From Ophioceras dolichostomum (taxonomy: Eukaryota; Ascomycota; Sordariomycetes; Magnaporthales; Ophioceraceae): 64,000 nt of DNA. This document shows positions 24,801 through 37,393 of this stretch, in pieces. The notes under the pieces are model-generated. The model was not told where the DNA came from. It made no database searches and worked only from the letters and a program-made list of their open reading frames with translations. Position 1 is the stretch's first letter; the number at the start of each line of letters is the position of its first letter. The stretch covers positions 1,428 through 65,427 of the forward strand of contig PYST01000159.1 in assembly GCA_003049485.1 (NCBI GenBank), read 5' to 3'. A program made the position numbers and the translations under genes.

Positions 24801-27800
24801 ATGCAGGCGGTTCCCAGTGTAAGTTGGCTCTCTACCTAACTGCAATAGAGATCGTCACCACGACCACACAGACACAGACCAGGCACCGCACACAGTCCCC
24901 GTCCACAAGCCGTCCCAAGTCCCACCTGTGGACGGCCCAGAACGAGGGGGGAAAAAAAGAACCTACCACCAAACTCGATCCCTCGTCTCGTCTTGCCCGC
25001 CGTGCCCGCCGTGCCCGTTCTGTTCCAACAAGCACACAGACCAGAAGATCATATCCTCTGTGCTGTCCCCTTCCCGCTCGCCTCTCCTCTCAGAGCATAC
25101 GGCCTGTTCCCACTCGCATTCGCTGCCTTCCTTGTCATGCGCTGCCTTCCCGCCTGCGTTCACTCCCGACCCCAGGTCTAGATGTCTGGAGGCACACATA
25201 ATACCTGCTTAGCTACCTAGACAAGAGCCCCTTTCTTACCTACTTTCTGCTGTTTGTCAGGTTGTCGGATCCGGCACAGTCGTCGCCGCTGCGGCCGTGG
25301 GCCTCGTCTTTGGCCAGCCCTCAGAGTCCACGCACTCGCGACCGTCGTCTAATAAGCGGAAGTTGGCGCCCGAGTTCGACAGCCTCCGGGGGCTTCCCGC
25401 CTCGTCACGACCGGGCACGAGTGCGACCGCGGGCTCACATCCTCCCCCTCCGCCAGTGGACGAGTCGCCTCTCCCCTCCATGCCGCCACACCACCCGCAG
25501 CCCCTCCCCTCACCACTAGCAGGCACAACGAGCACGGCAAGCGCAGCAAGCACAGCGCGTGTCCCCCGGACACCAGCATCGGGGCCCTCACAATTGACGC
25601 CCCCGAAGGCGACGACTAGGCGGCACTCCTTCATAAGGCCGAACGAATGGGCACCCTCAACCATCGCTGAGAACGCGCGGGACTCTGTCTCATCCAATGG
25701 CTCGTGGATGCGCCGACTCTCCATCCGGCCTCTCTCGCAGCACGGAAGCCCACGATCAAGCGTCGGCCCCGACTCGCCTTCCTTGACGTTCTCCTATGGA
25801 TCTGGCGCGGCGATACTCTCCACCTCCGTTTCCTCCACACCGCCCCAGCTTCCCCCCAACAAGCTGGTGAAGCGCACCACAACAACGCTTACGAGTAGCG
25901 CCACAGCCGGGAACGTGGCCAGCCACACCGGTACCCTGACGAGGCGTGGATCTCGGTCGCAGATGCCATCTCTGCGCAGACCTGCAACCAGCCACCAGAG
26001 GTCTGCTACACTACAACAGGTCCAGGGCGAAGGCGGCGCGCCTGGACTGCCTTCTGGACTGCCTACTGGGCCGAAATACTCATTAGACCAACAAATTCGG
26101 CCAAGCTTACCCTCAAGGATACCATTGGACGTTCCCGAGGAGAAAGAGAAGACCGAGCCGCGTCGCTGGACTTCATTTTTTCATTCCCGGGTCGTCCGGT
26201 CCGCGTCGTCAGGTGGAAGTCCGGGTCCTGCCAAGGGCGTCGAGGACAGCCCAGCAAACAGCAATAATAGCCCTTTGCCGAGCAAGAGAATCCACATCCA
26301 AAAGGGAAGCACGCCACGTGCGTACCTGATCAGCGCGTCTATGCTGTCGACCACCGCGGCTGCGCCCTCGCCTGCTCCTTCCCCCGCTGCTGCTACACCA
26401 GCAGCCACAACACGGACGGGGGCCACCACCGTGACTCCTTCCTCGGAAAATAAAATCAGACGGCGATCCCCGGAGGTCTTGCAGCCGAAGAAATCGGGTC
26501 AATCAGCCTCGCCATCGGCAACGGCATCAGCCACCACTCCCTCAGCAGCAACGGCATCTGCGTCCGCCTCGGCTGCCGAATCGGCCTCCAACACTCCAGA
26601 AGAAACGCCATCAAAACGAGCCAGACGGTCCATTTCGATGCACTTCACTTCCCCAAGTACGTGGATTTCCAAGAGTGGGAGCATACGACGGCAAAAGAGG
26701 GGGGCGGAGAGTAAAAGTGGAGGCATTCGGAACGTGTCAGCGCCTGTTGGCGCTACCTCGCCAATTATGGCACAGGGCGATGTCAAGCAGGATTTGCAGC
26801 AGCTATTTGCTCCGCCTGACCACCTCGATAAGCGAGGAGGAACCACTGGAGCCACTGGAGCCACTGGAGCCACTGGAACCACTGGAACCACTGGAGCCTC
26901 CTCCTTGGACGTCTCGGGGGGCTCACTCCAGGCACTCCAGGAAATCCAGGCACTGCAGCAGGGGGCCCGCAACCACAACCAAAACCACCGCCAGCGGAAC
27001 TCTTCTTCCCCTCTCCCGCCACTCTCGAGGCTTTCCAGTTTTAACGTTGACCTCTACCGTCTTGGATCCTCCACATCTGCTGCTGCTGCCGCCCCCCGCA
27101 GATCGCAGCACCTACAGGACCAACAGCTGCAGCACCATCACCTGCAGGCCAGCCCCGTCCTCACCTCACACTCGCCATCTCACCAAGGCTTTTCGATTGG
27201 TCCGCATAGCCGTGATGTGTCGAACGAGCGCGCGTCCACGCTGGCCGGGTCTGACTTAGAGATGCGGGCCTTCATGTCTGGAGACGACGATGACACCGAC
27301 TTCAAGAGCGACACCATGTTCGATTCCATCCGCACCACCGGCTCAGGCCGCATCCGGAATGTCGACACGCCATTGGAATCCATGTTCGACGAGTCGCCGC
27401 CCAGCACCGCCGGCAACAGCAAGACGAAGCGCCTGTCCATCCAAGAGATCCTCGGCCGGTCTTGGGACGGCGATACCAGGATAATGGAGGAGGACGAGGG
27501 TGTCCCGACGCCAATTCGTGGTGGTGGCGTGGGCTTGTCTCACACCAATGCCCGATATGGGACCGGCATTGACGAGGGCGTTGCCAAGGACAGCTTCGAC
27601 TATGAGAACCATGCTCCCAACTTCTCCCTTGCTGGTCGGGACTTCGGCCGTCTGTCGTTAGACGATGATGACGACTACGATTGGGCGCGTGACGAGGAGA
27701 CCGGAGTCTGCAATCACCTCTCGCCGCCCTCGAGCTCGATCAATTCGAGGGTCGTCAGCCCTAACCTGCGTCTGGCTCTGTCCAGCATCAGTGGCAACGG

Positions 27801-29370
27801 CAGCCCCGAGTCGTCGTCCCACCACCACCACCACCACAACGACGCCGCCAGCGAGCGCCCACGCAGCACCCTTTTCGACTGGAGCGAGCCACCAAGCCAC
27901 GAGAGGTTAGACCTCGACGGCCACTCCCCTAGGCCGAAGACGGTGCACGGCAAGCAGGAGTCCGATGTTCGGGGCGGCCGTGCGGCAAACCGCAAGGGCC
28001 CATCGGTGGCCCACGTGCGGAGCCAGAGCGTGCCTGTCGTGCCTGAGCCTTCCGAGGCCAACAAGGCTGGCGGGAAGTTTAGGACCTGGGCGTCCGGCCC
28101 TAAGAATGCCAGCGAGGACTGGGAGGAAGACTTCGACTTCGACGAAGGTGTCGGCAACGTGGGTGACGGCAAAGCCTCCTTCTCTAGCTTCTCGATGGTC
28201 GTGCCAGCGTCCATCCAGGCCACCCAGCCGACCGTGAAGGCTCACTCCGGCCAGATCCGCGAACTGTCGCTCTTGGTTAACGGGCTCAAGCGGCTATGTC
28301 GCCATGGCCGAGACCTGCACATCTTGGACGAGTCCCCTCACCTGTGGAAGGAAGCCGAGAACATCATCGAGCTGGCGTCACCCGACGAGGAAGAGGAGCA
28401 GGGCGAGCACGAGCACGAGAACGACGATGTCGATGATGATGATATTGATGATGAGAGCAGCAGCGATGCCGAGTCAGTCGAATTCGATACCACGGAGCTG
28501 ATCGACGAGCGTTTCGTAGATGAGGGCTTCGACGGCGCGTCGCTGAACCGCATGGACGACGACGACGACGACCCGTTCGAGATGCCCCGGGACGCCACAC
28601 TCTCTAGGTCAGGCGTGGTTAGAGACCGCGGGGCAGCTAGGAGACGTTCCGTGTTCTCGCCGGAGGATGACATCTTCGGCGGCAGCAGCGGTTGGCCGCT
28701 GCCTGACGAGAACAACAGCAGCAACAGCAGGTCCTCGGCTGCGGCTAATCATCATCATCGGCCGCAGACGCCCCCGGACCACCGCACTCGCGAGACGGAC
28801 ACGCCCGACAGCGCCATGATCGCGTCGGTCATGGAGGCGATGCAGCAGCAGCGCCGGTCCTCTTCCGCCCCCGTCAACAAGGCCAAAGCCAAGACCTCCG
28901 CCTCGAGGTCGTCGTCGATGAGGCCCGGGGCTAGTGCCGGTGCCGGGTCTCGCGGCGGGGGCTCGAACTCGAAGCTGTTCTTCGACACGAACAGCCTGCA
29001 GGAGCTGGTCAAGCGGGCGAACACGCTCTTCCACTCGCTCTCGGACATGGTGAGGCGCGCGGAGCTGCTGACCCAGAGTCCGGCGTGCACGCCCACGAGG
29101 GGCAACCGCGAGCGCCACCTTAGGCGGGACGGCAGCCCGGCCTTCACGCGCGTGTTTACCGACCCGTCGGCCCCACCGGCTCTGCCGCCGCCGGGTTCAC
29201 CTCAGCATGGCCAGCAGGGCCAGCAGGCCACGGCCACGCCGCCGATGAGGGGCTTGATCAAGAGCCACAGCAACAATTCGGCGCTCGGCGGAGGCAGGGC
29301 GTCGATAGAGTCCCGCACTTCGAGCGGTATCGGCGGGCAGAGGATGCAGCAGGTCATGACTGTGAACTGA
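24801..29370 (+). CDS. Large Ser/Pro-rich protein of unknown function (about 1375 aa)
   Basis: Two exons are proposed: 24801-24818 (MQAVPS) and 25261-29370. The long frame has no ATG near its start. It begins right after TTTGTCAG at 25260, and GTAAGT at 24819 supplies an in-phase donor, giving MQAVPSVVGSGTVVAAAAVGLVFG. The 442-nt intron is long for this genome. The first two thirds are low-complexity Ser/Thr/Pro/Ala, with a six-copy TGA/TGT tripeptide repeat (26845-26898) and a six-His run near 27822. Acidic patches include DWEEDFDFDEG near 28118. Two predicted helical blocks look conserved: one with IRELSLLVNGLKRL and LWKEAENIIELAS (28255-28380), one with SLQELVKRANTLFHSLSDMV (28990-29050). 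The overall style resembles fungal polarity or septation scaffolds, but I recognise no family. Confidence 0.8.
26845..26898 (+). repeat. In-frame 9-bp coding repeat (Thr-Gly-Ala/Thr)6
   Basis: Six contiguous 9-bp units, ACTGGAGCC or ACTGGAACC, inside the large Ser/Pro-rich protein gene. They encode TGA-TGA-TGA-TGT-TGT-TGA, a short Gly-X-X run. Copy-number change would preserve the frame. Confidence 0.95.
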
Positions 29371-31888
29371 AACTGATCTGATCTCAAAAGACGTTTTGTT
29401 TGCTTTGCTCCAGCGGTAATGACGCAAATGAGCTCAACAACGACAAAGGGGGAGGAATGTATTAGGCCGGATGGATGCGTGTTTGTCTGTGTGTTGGAAT
29501 AACAACGTATAATAGGAACGCCACCAAAGGGAAAAAAAAACAACGACATGGAAACGAAAAGAAACGACGACAAGCAAGAGAAGGAAAAGATGGGAAGAAG
29601 ACAACACGATAGCCAGCCCAAGCTGCGCTAGTCTTTTCACGTTGACCAAACGATGGATGGGTGGAACTGTGGAATGAAAAAAAGAAGCATTGACTTTCTG
29701 CCTGGCGGGAAGTAGAAGAGGGAGAGGAGGGAAGCTTGAGGGGGACGATGGGAACAGAGAGAGAGAGAGGAGAAGCAAGGACACGAACGAAACCTAAACC
29801 TACCTTCTTGGGGCAACGGAGGGACCTTCCCCCTCGATCCCATCCCACCTCTTCCTGGTCTGCCTACCCTCCTCCTTCCTCTCTAAACCAACAACAAACC
29901 GTCGGCATCAAATCATGTATATGTACGAATATCTCTTTCTTCTCTCTTCTTCCTCGAGGACGGAAGCATGTTAACAAGAGACCTATCCATGTCTTCTGTT
30001 ATTATTTTTTTTCTCTCTTCCTTTCTTCTCTTGGTCTGCATAAAATAGGTCATGGCTTTCTTCCTCCCCTTTCCTTTACTCTCTTCTCTTCATGTCTCTC
30101 CCTCTCGATATGTTTATGTGTGGGTTAGCCCTGGCGGTAACGGTTTTCCCCTTCCTCCTTCTGCTATGCTTTTCTTTTTGCTTTGCTCGAGCTTTAGCCT
30201 GCATGTTCTTTTCTGCTTTTTTCGTCCTCCTTTTGTTCTAGTTTCGATTGGCTTCTCTCGTGAGCATGGCTTCATGGTTTTTTTCCCTCTTTCTTTTGTT
30301 GCAACATGGCGCGCGATACAGGTTTTTTTTTCTTCTCTGTCCCTTCTTTCCAAAGGGTTTCCTCTTCACACAAAAAAACAAAAAGGGAGAGGGTATGTCT
30401 TTTTTTTTTTTTTCCTTGTTTCTTTTGTTTTGCGAAAAGAGGAAAGAGAGAAGGAAAAGGAGTGCAATCGAAATGGGCCCTACATAAAAAACAAACAATA
30501 TTTCTTCCTCATCTTGTTTGCTACTGGCACGAAAGTATGGAACGAATTGGGCGAGCGAGGGGGGAGGAACGATGGTGACCGACAAGGAGATGGCCACTGA
30601 CTCTCGTCTATCTGCCTGTCCGCCTCATGGCTGGCCTTAGCTGGAGGAGGAAGGGGCTGGCTGGGCACGCGGTCGAAGATGGATGGATGGAAGGATGGAC
30701 GACGCGCATTTCTCTCGAAGTCGAAGGAGAGCAGCAGCCTTGTTGCCATGATGCTCTTCTCCCCAGGAATGACGGATGGGATCGTGACGATCACGGATGG
30801 ATGGGTGGTTCGTGTATAGCATAGGCTGGTATTCTCTCTGCTTTCGCGTCATGTCATGAGTACGCATGTTATAGAGTTGATGAGAACAAGAGGCTTCTTA
30901 CTTTCCTCAAGTACGCGTTTCCTTGACTTTCTGTGCTTTTGATTGCTCGTCCACTCCCACATCGCGTTCTCTCCTGGGGCTAGATCCCTTCGTGATGTCC
31001 GGATGGGGTTGAGGTGCTAACACCGTCTGGTATTGAAGCAGAGAGTGACGATGGCTTTAGATATTGAACGGGAGAATGTTTCAAGGCAAATGGTAGAGGG
31101 AAGGGGGCGAGTGACACGATCTCTCACGCACAGAACCAGAACAGTGGGCTCCCGCACTTCTTTGAGGGAGCATGAAAGAACTTTTGAGGACGGCACACGT
31201 AAAGCAATGCTCAGTCAGGAGAGAACTCGGCCGTCCTTTGCATGAACCAAGTCTGAGCAAGCAAAGCATCACGAATGAGTGATTACTCCTAAATACACAT
31301 CGTTACCAGGACATCAATCAGAGCAGCCAATTAAATATGTTCCTAACGATTGCAAATTCTCGCTCACGGCCATGTCATGATATCTTTTAGCGGACATACT
31401 CGGAGCTCGGCGATGTGGACAAGTCGAGAGCGATACTGGCCGGATGGCTTGCATTATGTAAGCAGCCTGTCAACCCCTTGCACGAAGCACGAGCCGCATC
31501 GCATTTCCGCCTGAAAAGTGAGGACGACAGCAGCCTAATGTGGAGAAACTGCGGGGACGCTATGCCGATAAGGGGTGGACAGGAGCACGGGCCATCTGCC
31601 AGAAGTAAACAAGCGCTGCGGAATCGCGCCGGGCGAGCTTGCTTCAGAGCGGTGAACGACATTCCTCTCCTTTTTCTTCCCGTGTGGGCGTGCACGCTCC
31701 ACACAATAACCACAAAAACTCCACCACAACTGTTGGGAGAAACCACATTCTGAGCTGCTCTCTCTCCTCTCTCGTCCATTATCTCCCCCTGCTTCACAGC
31801 TTTGCTTAATCGATCTTCCTCTTTTTGCCAGACGCACAGCACCGTTTGTTTTTTTTTAAAAAGCACAAGTCGACCGAAAATCGTCATC
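29371..31888. other. Intergenic region and beta-tubulin promoter
   Basis: This holds the 3' flank of the large Ser/Pro-rich gene and the upstream region of beta-tubulin. It is rich in polypyrimidine tracts on the plus strand (30000-30450), which explains the hydrophobic chance frames there. A poly-T/poly-A stretch (31849-31862) lies just before the tubulin start. No gene was recognised. Confidence 0.65.
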
Positions 31889-33964
31889 ATGCGCGAGATC
31901 GTAAGTCACTGAATCCTTTTTTGCTGCCCGATATCCTGCGACGCGTCTCGAAACGAGTGGCGAAGGGCATGATGCCCCACCATCACCAGCTGTGTGTGGT
32001 GGCCGTGGCCTCTGTTCTTCGACCGCTTTCGTAGATGGGTCGCCACAATCTGTCAGCTTCCGACGGCGACGACGAGTATCAATCATTGCTAACCTGAGCT
32101 TTCATTTGCTTTTCTCGGTATACAGGTTCACCTTCAGACCGGCCAATGCGTAAGTTCAAACTGTTCCCCCTCCTGTTGCACTCTCGCTGTATTGTTGACG
32201 ATGGCGGGGCTGACACGATAACTCGGTGAACAGGGCAACCAAATCGGCGCCGCTTTCTGGTACGACCATAACCTCTCATAGCCTGCTTCGCGTCGACTTT
32301 CGAGCTTCACGGCTGCCTTGGCATCGATGCTTACTTTTCCTACAGGCAGATCATCTCGAGCGAGCACGGTCTCGACAGCAATGGCGTGTATGTTGTTCGC
32401 CTTCTTTTCCATGTTTACATACGCTCCAGGCTCCCATTTAAGGCTCCGACCAAACAATCCGGGCTGTTTGGTGTCCACCCTCTGCTACTTGAGCCGCACT
32501 TACTGACATTTTGATTTCTTGGGGGCAGCTACAACGGCACCTCTGAGCTCCAGCTGGAGCGCATGAGCGTCTACTTCAACGAGGTATGGCAATGCGGCTA
32601 TGCACCACTCACAGCCATCGCAGCGTCGACCTCTCTTTGCTGATAACTTCATTTTCTCTTCCATCCTCTACAGGGCTCTGGCAACAAGCATGTGCCCCGC
32701 GCTGTCCTTGTCGATCTTGAGCCGGGCACCATGGATGCCGTCCGTGCCGGCCCCTTCGGCCAGCTCTTCCGCCCGGACAACTTCGTCTTCGGCCAGTCCG
32801 GTGCTGGCAACAACTGGGCCAAGGGCCACTACACTGAGGGTGCTGAGCTCGTCGACCAGGTGCTCGACGTCGTCCGTCGTGAGGCCGAGGGCTGCGACTG
32901 CCTGCAGGGCTTCCAGATCACCCACTCGCTGGGCGGTGGTACCGGTGCCGGCATGGGCACCCTGCTGATCTCCAAGATCCGCGAGGAGTTCCCCGACCGC
33001 ATGATGGCGACCTTCTCAGTTGTCCCGTCGCCCAAGGTGTCGGACACAGTCGTCGAGCCGTACAACGCCACCCTCTCCGTGCACCAGCTGGTCGAGAACT
33101 CGGACGAGACGTTCTGCATCGACAACGAGGCTCTGTACGACATCTGCATGCGCACTCTGAAGCTGTCGAGCCCCTCGTACGGCGACCTGAACCACCTGGT
33201 TTCGGCTGTCATGTCGGGCGTCACCACCTGCCTGCGCTTCCCCGGCCAGCTTAACTCCGACCTGCGCAAGCTCGCCGTCAACATGGTGCCCTTCCCGCGT
33301 CTGCACTTCTTCATGGTCGGCTTTGCGCCTCTGACTAGCCGCGGCGCCCACTCGTTCCGCGCCGTCACCGTGCCTGAGTTGACCCAGCAGATGTTCGACC
33401 CCAAGAACATGATGGCTGCTTCTGACTTCCGCAACGGTCGCTACCTGACCTGCTCCGCGATCTTGTGAGTTCTTCTTGCTGCTGCCTCCTGTCTGCTGCC
33501 GTATTCCAGATCCTGCCCTATTCTACCCTGCCTGTACCCTAGCTAACGAATATTTTCCCACCCTTCTCAGCCGCGGAAAGGTCTCCATGAAGGAGGTCGA
33601 GGACCAGATGCGCAACGTCCAGAACAAGAACTCGTCGTACTTCGTCGAGTGGATCCCCAACAACATCCAGACGGCGCTCTGCTCGATCCCGCCGCGTGGC
33701 CTGAAGATGTCGTCGACCTTCATCGGAAACTCGACGGCCATCCAGGAGCTGTTCAAGCGTATTGGCGAGCAGTTCACGGCCATGTTCCGGCGCAAGGCCT
33801 TCCTTCACTGGTACACGGGCGAGGGCATGGACGAGATGGAGTTCACTGAGGCCGAGTCCAACATGAACGATCTCGTCTCGGAGTACCAGCAGTACCAGGA
33901 TGCTGGTGTCGACGAGGAAGAGGAGGAGTACGAGGAGGAGGCCCCGCTCGAGGCTGAGGAGTAA
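31889..33964 (+). CDS. benA: Beta-tubulin
   Basis: Seven exons are read directly: 31889-31900, 32126-32149, 32234-32259, 32346-32387, 32529-32583, 32674-33464 and 33571-33964. They total 447 aa, the standard length. The protein starts [21 protein letters not shown], contains the GTP-binding loop GGGTGAGMG (about 140-148), and ends in an acidic tail (DEEEEEYEEEAPLEAEE). It polymerises with alpha-tubulin into microtubules. The benzimidazole-target positions carry the sensitive residues Phe167, Glu198 and Phe200. All six introns have GT-AG ends, and five of them crowd the first 53 codons, as usual for ascomycete beta-tubulin. The coding exons use strongly C-ending codons, as expected of a highly expressed gene. 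The gene is named tub-2 or benA depending on species. Confidence 0.99.
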
Positions 33965-34887
33965 GGGAAGAGGAAGGGCATGCACTTTTGCAGGCATACC
34001 TCGACCTTTACATGTCCCCCTCGCTCTCTTTTACCTCCACTGTGCCTCTCGCCTCTCGTCGCCTTCGTCTTCCACATCAGCAGTAACAACGGATGGACCC
34101 AATTCTAGCATTTAGGGAGTAGATCTTTATCAGGCATCTCTTCGGGGGACGTCGCCTATTCCGCTATCTGCCACCCCTCATGGCCCATTTTGTCGTTCTT
34201 TGTCAAAACTGTGGGAGCTTCACGGTCGAGTTGTGGATGCGGCAGTGGCGGCGGTTTAGAGTTAGCTGGGAAAGGAACGGTCCGAGCTGAACACGTCCCG
34301 AAAGACACACTTCTCTTCTTTTGAGGTAGATACCACGCGTCTGTTTTCTTTTCTATGTTTTGCGACCTGCCCCCCCGTTATTACGAAGTACTTCTTTTAT
34401 TAGTGCCCGAGAGAGCAAAAACCCAATCAATGATATTCTCTTGGTGAGCAAAGCCGATTTCCCCCCCCCATGTTGTTGCTTGAGTGTGAGTGGGGAGTGC
34501 CTGGTGTGTGTCTAAGTCCGTCGAGTCTAGGGACGACATGCGGATGTGTTCCTCCTTGGCTTCTATGTCATTGTCTGTCTGCTCGCCGTCCGCCTCGCAC
34601 CCATACGTATTCGAATCAACGTCGCCCCTCGAGATTCACTGGTCGCAGGCTTGGCTGCGGTCTGAAACGGGATCACTGAGCATGGGCTTGGAATAGCAGG
34701 TCTCCGAATATTTCGTATTTTTGTTCGCCCGGTCTGGAATCCTCGCGCTGCGAAGCAAAACAGGTCTAGCCATAAAACGTAAGCAGGTAGTCATAAAAAG
34801 GGGTATCATAGTTCTAATCATAATAAACCAGACATCCAGACATAAATAGAGAACATCCAAGATCAGAAGTGAGGTGGGGTGGGTAGA
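33965..34887. other. Convergent 3' region of beta-tubulin and the CWC16-family gene
   Basis: About 920 bp shared by the 3' ends of a plus and a minus gene. It should contain both 3' UTRs. No further coding sequence is seen. Confidence 0.7.
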
Positions 34888-36237
34888 CTACTCCGAGTCA
34901 TAGTCCACCAGCACAGCCGCCGAAGTAGCCATCAGGCCTTCCCTCGTCGCGATGGCGGTATCGATCTGCGCCGTGTCCGATGTCGAGACGGCGGCTTGGG
35001 AGGCTGCAGGAACTGGGGCCTCCAAGCTACCGCTGATAAGACCAGCGCCATCTGGGTCCTTCTTCCGCTTCAGTCCAGGCAAAAAGCCACCGGGCATGCC
35101 CTTAATCGGCTGCTGCTGCTCCCTGCTCCAAGCCTCCAGGAACGGATCCTTGCCGACCCTCAACTTCTTCTCTATCGAGTCCACCAGGCTCTGTCTGGTC
35201 TTCTCCTTCAACACCTCGGATCTCAGTTTCTTTTTCTTCTTCTGCCCGTCCGCCGATGACGTGCCACCAGCTTCTGTCGTCGGCCTTGTGGCGTTCGTGC
35301 CGTCGCTGATCGCACTCCCACCACCAGTACCAGCACTGCTACTCCCAGGAAACAATGGCATTGCCACCGCATCCATGGCGGAGCCATCCCCGCCACCGTC
35401 AGCAGCAGCGTCGGCGCGCCTCCCGAAATCCACCAGCGCGGCTCGATACCTGTCGGAATCCAACTCCGGCCCCAGGGACAGCTCGTCCGCGAGGCTGAAC
35501 TTCTTCTTGAGCGCCGCCGCGCGGCCCGCGGCGCCCTCGCGCGCCTTCCTGTCCTGCCGGAACGTGCGCCGCAGCTGCGCGTTGCGCTTGTATGGGTTCT
35601 CCCAGGCGCGCGACGACGCCTGCTCCAGCTCCTGCACCCTCGTCGTCGACGCCGCGAGCGCCGCGCGGTCCGCTATCGTCTTCTCGAGGCTCGCGAACGC
35701 CGTCTCTCGCGCGTCCGCGCTGGGCTTCTCTTTTCCTACCGATGGCCCCAACGGTCGAAGTCCCAACCCAGAGCCTCTGCCCGGTCCAAGCGCGTTCTTC
35801 GCGCGCGCGAGCTCGGCGGGTCCTATCAGGCTTTTATCTTCTTCGTCTCCTCCTCCGCCTTCCTGCAAACCAGGCTCACGCCTCCGCCCGCCGGACTCGA
35901 CGACGTAGTCGCGCCTGGCCGGGTCGGTGCGTATCTCGAGCTCGCCGCCGCACTCGGCGTGGCGGAACCGGAAGGCGAAGATGCTCGTGCTGTGGTAGCG
36001 GCCGACGCGGCGCTTCGCGGCGTTGAAGCGCACGCCCTGGCCTATTATCGTCGGCTTGGGGCAGGTCTCGCACCAGACGGGGAAGGGCATCTCGAAGCGC
36101 ACGATCAGCTCGCCCTTGGACTGCAGGTTGCGCGCGCGGGCGCCGAGAGGGTGCTTGCGGTGCAACTTGTTGCCTGAGGCGGAGACGGTGCCCGCCATCG
36201 AGGGCGGGACGTACCGCCCCATGTTGAAGCCCTGCAT
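34888..36237 (-). CDS. CWC16-family pre-mRNA splicing protein (Saf4/CCDC130-like)
   Basis: A single exon of 449 aa. It starts MQGFNMGRYVPP, the hallmark start of CCDC130/Saf4 proteins as opposed to CCDC94/Yju2. The conserved zinc-type module follows: MPFPVWCETC, then GVRFNAAKRRVGRYHSTSIFAFRF, then HAECGGELEIRTDP and DYVV (about 48-115). The second Cys pair reads HAEC, so one metal ligand is probably His. The remainder is charged and Ala/Gly-rich, with a Lys-rich stretch (QKKKKKLRSEVLKEKTRQ) in the C-terminal half and an acidic end (DYDSE). The family acts on spliceosome activation and nuclear pre-mRNA splicing; the exact step here is inferred. It diverges from the GH92 gene across about 1.2 kb. 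Confidence 0.93.
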   Translation of the reverse strand: MQGFNMGRYVPPSMAGTVSASGNKLHRKHPLGARARNLQSKGELIVRFEMPFPVWCETCPKPTIIGQGVRFNAAKRRVGRYHSTSIFAFRFRHAECGGELEIRTDPARRDYVVESGGRRREPGLQEGGGGDEEDKSLIGPAELARAKNALGPGRGSGLGLRPLGPSVGKEKPSADARETAFASLEKTIADRAALAASTTRVQELEQASSRAWENPYKRNAQLRRTFRQDRKAREGAAGRAAALKKKFSLADELSLGPELDSDRYRAALVDFGRRADAAADGGGDGSAMDAVAMPLFPGSSSAGTGGGSAISDGTNATRPTTEAGGTSSADGQKKKKKLRSEVLKEKTRQSLVDSIEKKLRVGKDPFLEAWSREQQQPIKGMPGGFLPGLKRKKDPDGAGLISGSLEAPVPAASQAAVSTSDTAQIDTAIATREGLMATSAAVLVDYDSE

Positions 36238-37393
36238 GGTGGGCGATGAGGCGAGGCGGAGGCAGGCAGCGATGCCGCCGACGGCGATGTGGTGGAGGAC
36301 GAGGAGGTTGGTTTCGCGAGGTGCGGTCGGCTGGTCGGTCGGTCGGTCGATCCGCTCGCTGCCTTTCGGTGATCTTGTTTAGGGGCTCGTGGTTCAATGA
36401 CACTAGCGCTGGTGGGGAGGAGGAGCGAGCGTGGCTGGTCTACGGATGCGCCAGTCGATATGTGTATCCGTGAAAAGTTGCGCATTCAAGCTCGAATGTC
36501 GCTGGTTGCGTCGTAGTCGCGTGAAGTTGTTGGCCACCCGCCACCATGAGGGTCGACAGACGTCTTGCACGAGAGTCTTGCGAAGAAAGGCTGATTGGTG
36601 GGGTCGGCCTAAATCGGGCTGGGTGGGGCACGGATTGCATCACTGAGATCTGAGATCGCCCTGATGAGCCAACCCCAACTTCTCATCGTTTGATACACCG
36701 TAGAACCCCGAACATTTTGCTGCGATATATCGACGAGAGTCTTTTGTTTTCAGCCGTAGCCCTCATATTTTCTCAAGCGCGAAATCGAAAGAAGCCAAGT
36801 GGTGCCTCTCTCTATTTCTGTCGCGTGCGTATCGCGCCGTCATTATTTCCCCAATGAGAATAGCCTTCAAAATGTCAGCCATTGGTGAATCTTGTTCTTG
36901 CTTCTCCTACTGCGGAAGGCAATCTCGCCAGCCGAACATCTGATACTTCGCCAGAGCCATGACAATTTCTCGAGGAGTAGTTGGTCATGGCTATGGCCTT
37001 ATCACCACTTATATGGGTGACGAAGGCTCTAGAAACAAGTAGGGCCTGGCGACAGACTATGAGCGGTTGCGGAGAAGACATATCTAGGTAGGTACTTGCC
37101 CCTTTATTATTCCCGGTCCAAGACAGGCAGGTGTTCACGGCATCATCCAGCGGGGCTTTATCCGGCCGGAGGTTGCGGTGGTGGTTACGGTCTCTGCGAT
37201 GATCAGGGCATCTCGTGTGGGGAACAGGAAGCGCCTTCCCCGCGCAGTCGTCATACCGTGTCTGTCCGTGTTCCTTCTCGGGGCCTCTAGTTGAGGTCGC
37301 GGAGGGAAGGGAATGAGAAGGTTATCATCCTCATTCATCATCCCCCATTCATCATTCTTTACCCCAGCTCTGCTGCTATTGCAGGACAAAAGG
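36238..37393. other. Divergent promoter region, CWC16-family gene / GH92 gene
   Basis: About 1.15 kb between two divergent start codons, so it should hold both promoters. It includes a TAGGTAGGTAC block at 37085. The frame of the GH92 gene stays open back to an in-frame ATG at 37313, which I judged to be 5' leader. Nothing else was recognised. Confidence 0.65.

Noticed and set aside
24832..25200. Coding frames within the 442-nt intron of the large Ser/Pro-rich gene
   Set aside because: Short overlapping frames with stops and no motif. The splice join across the intron is the better model.
37313..37393. Upstream in-frame ATG for the GH92 gene
   Set aside because: It would place 27 residues before a clear signal peptide.
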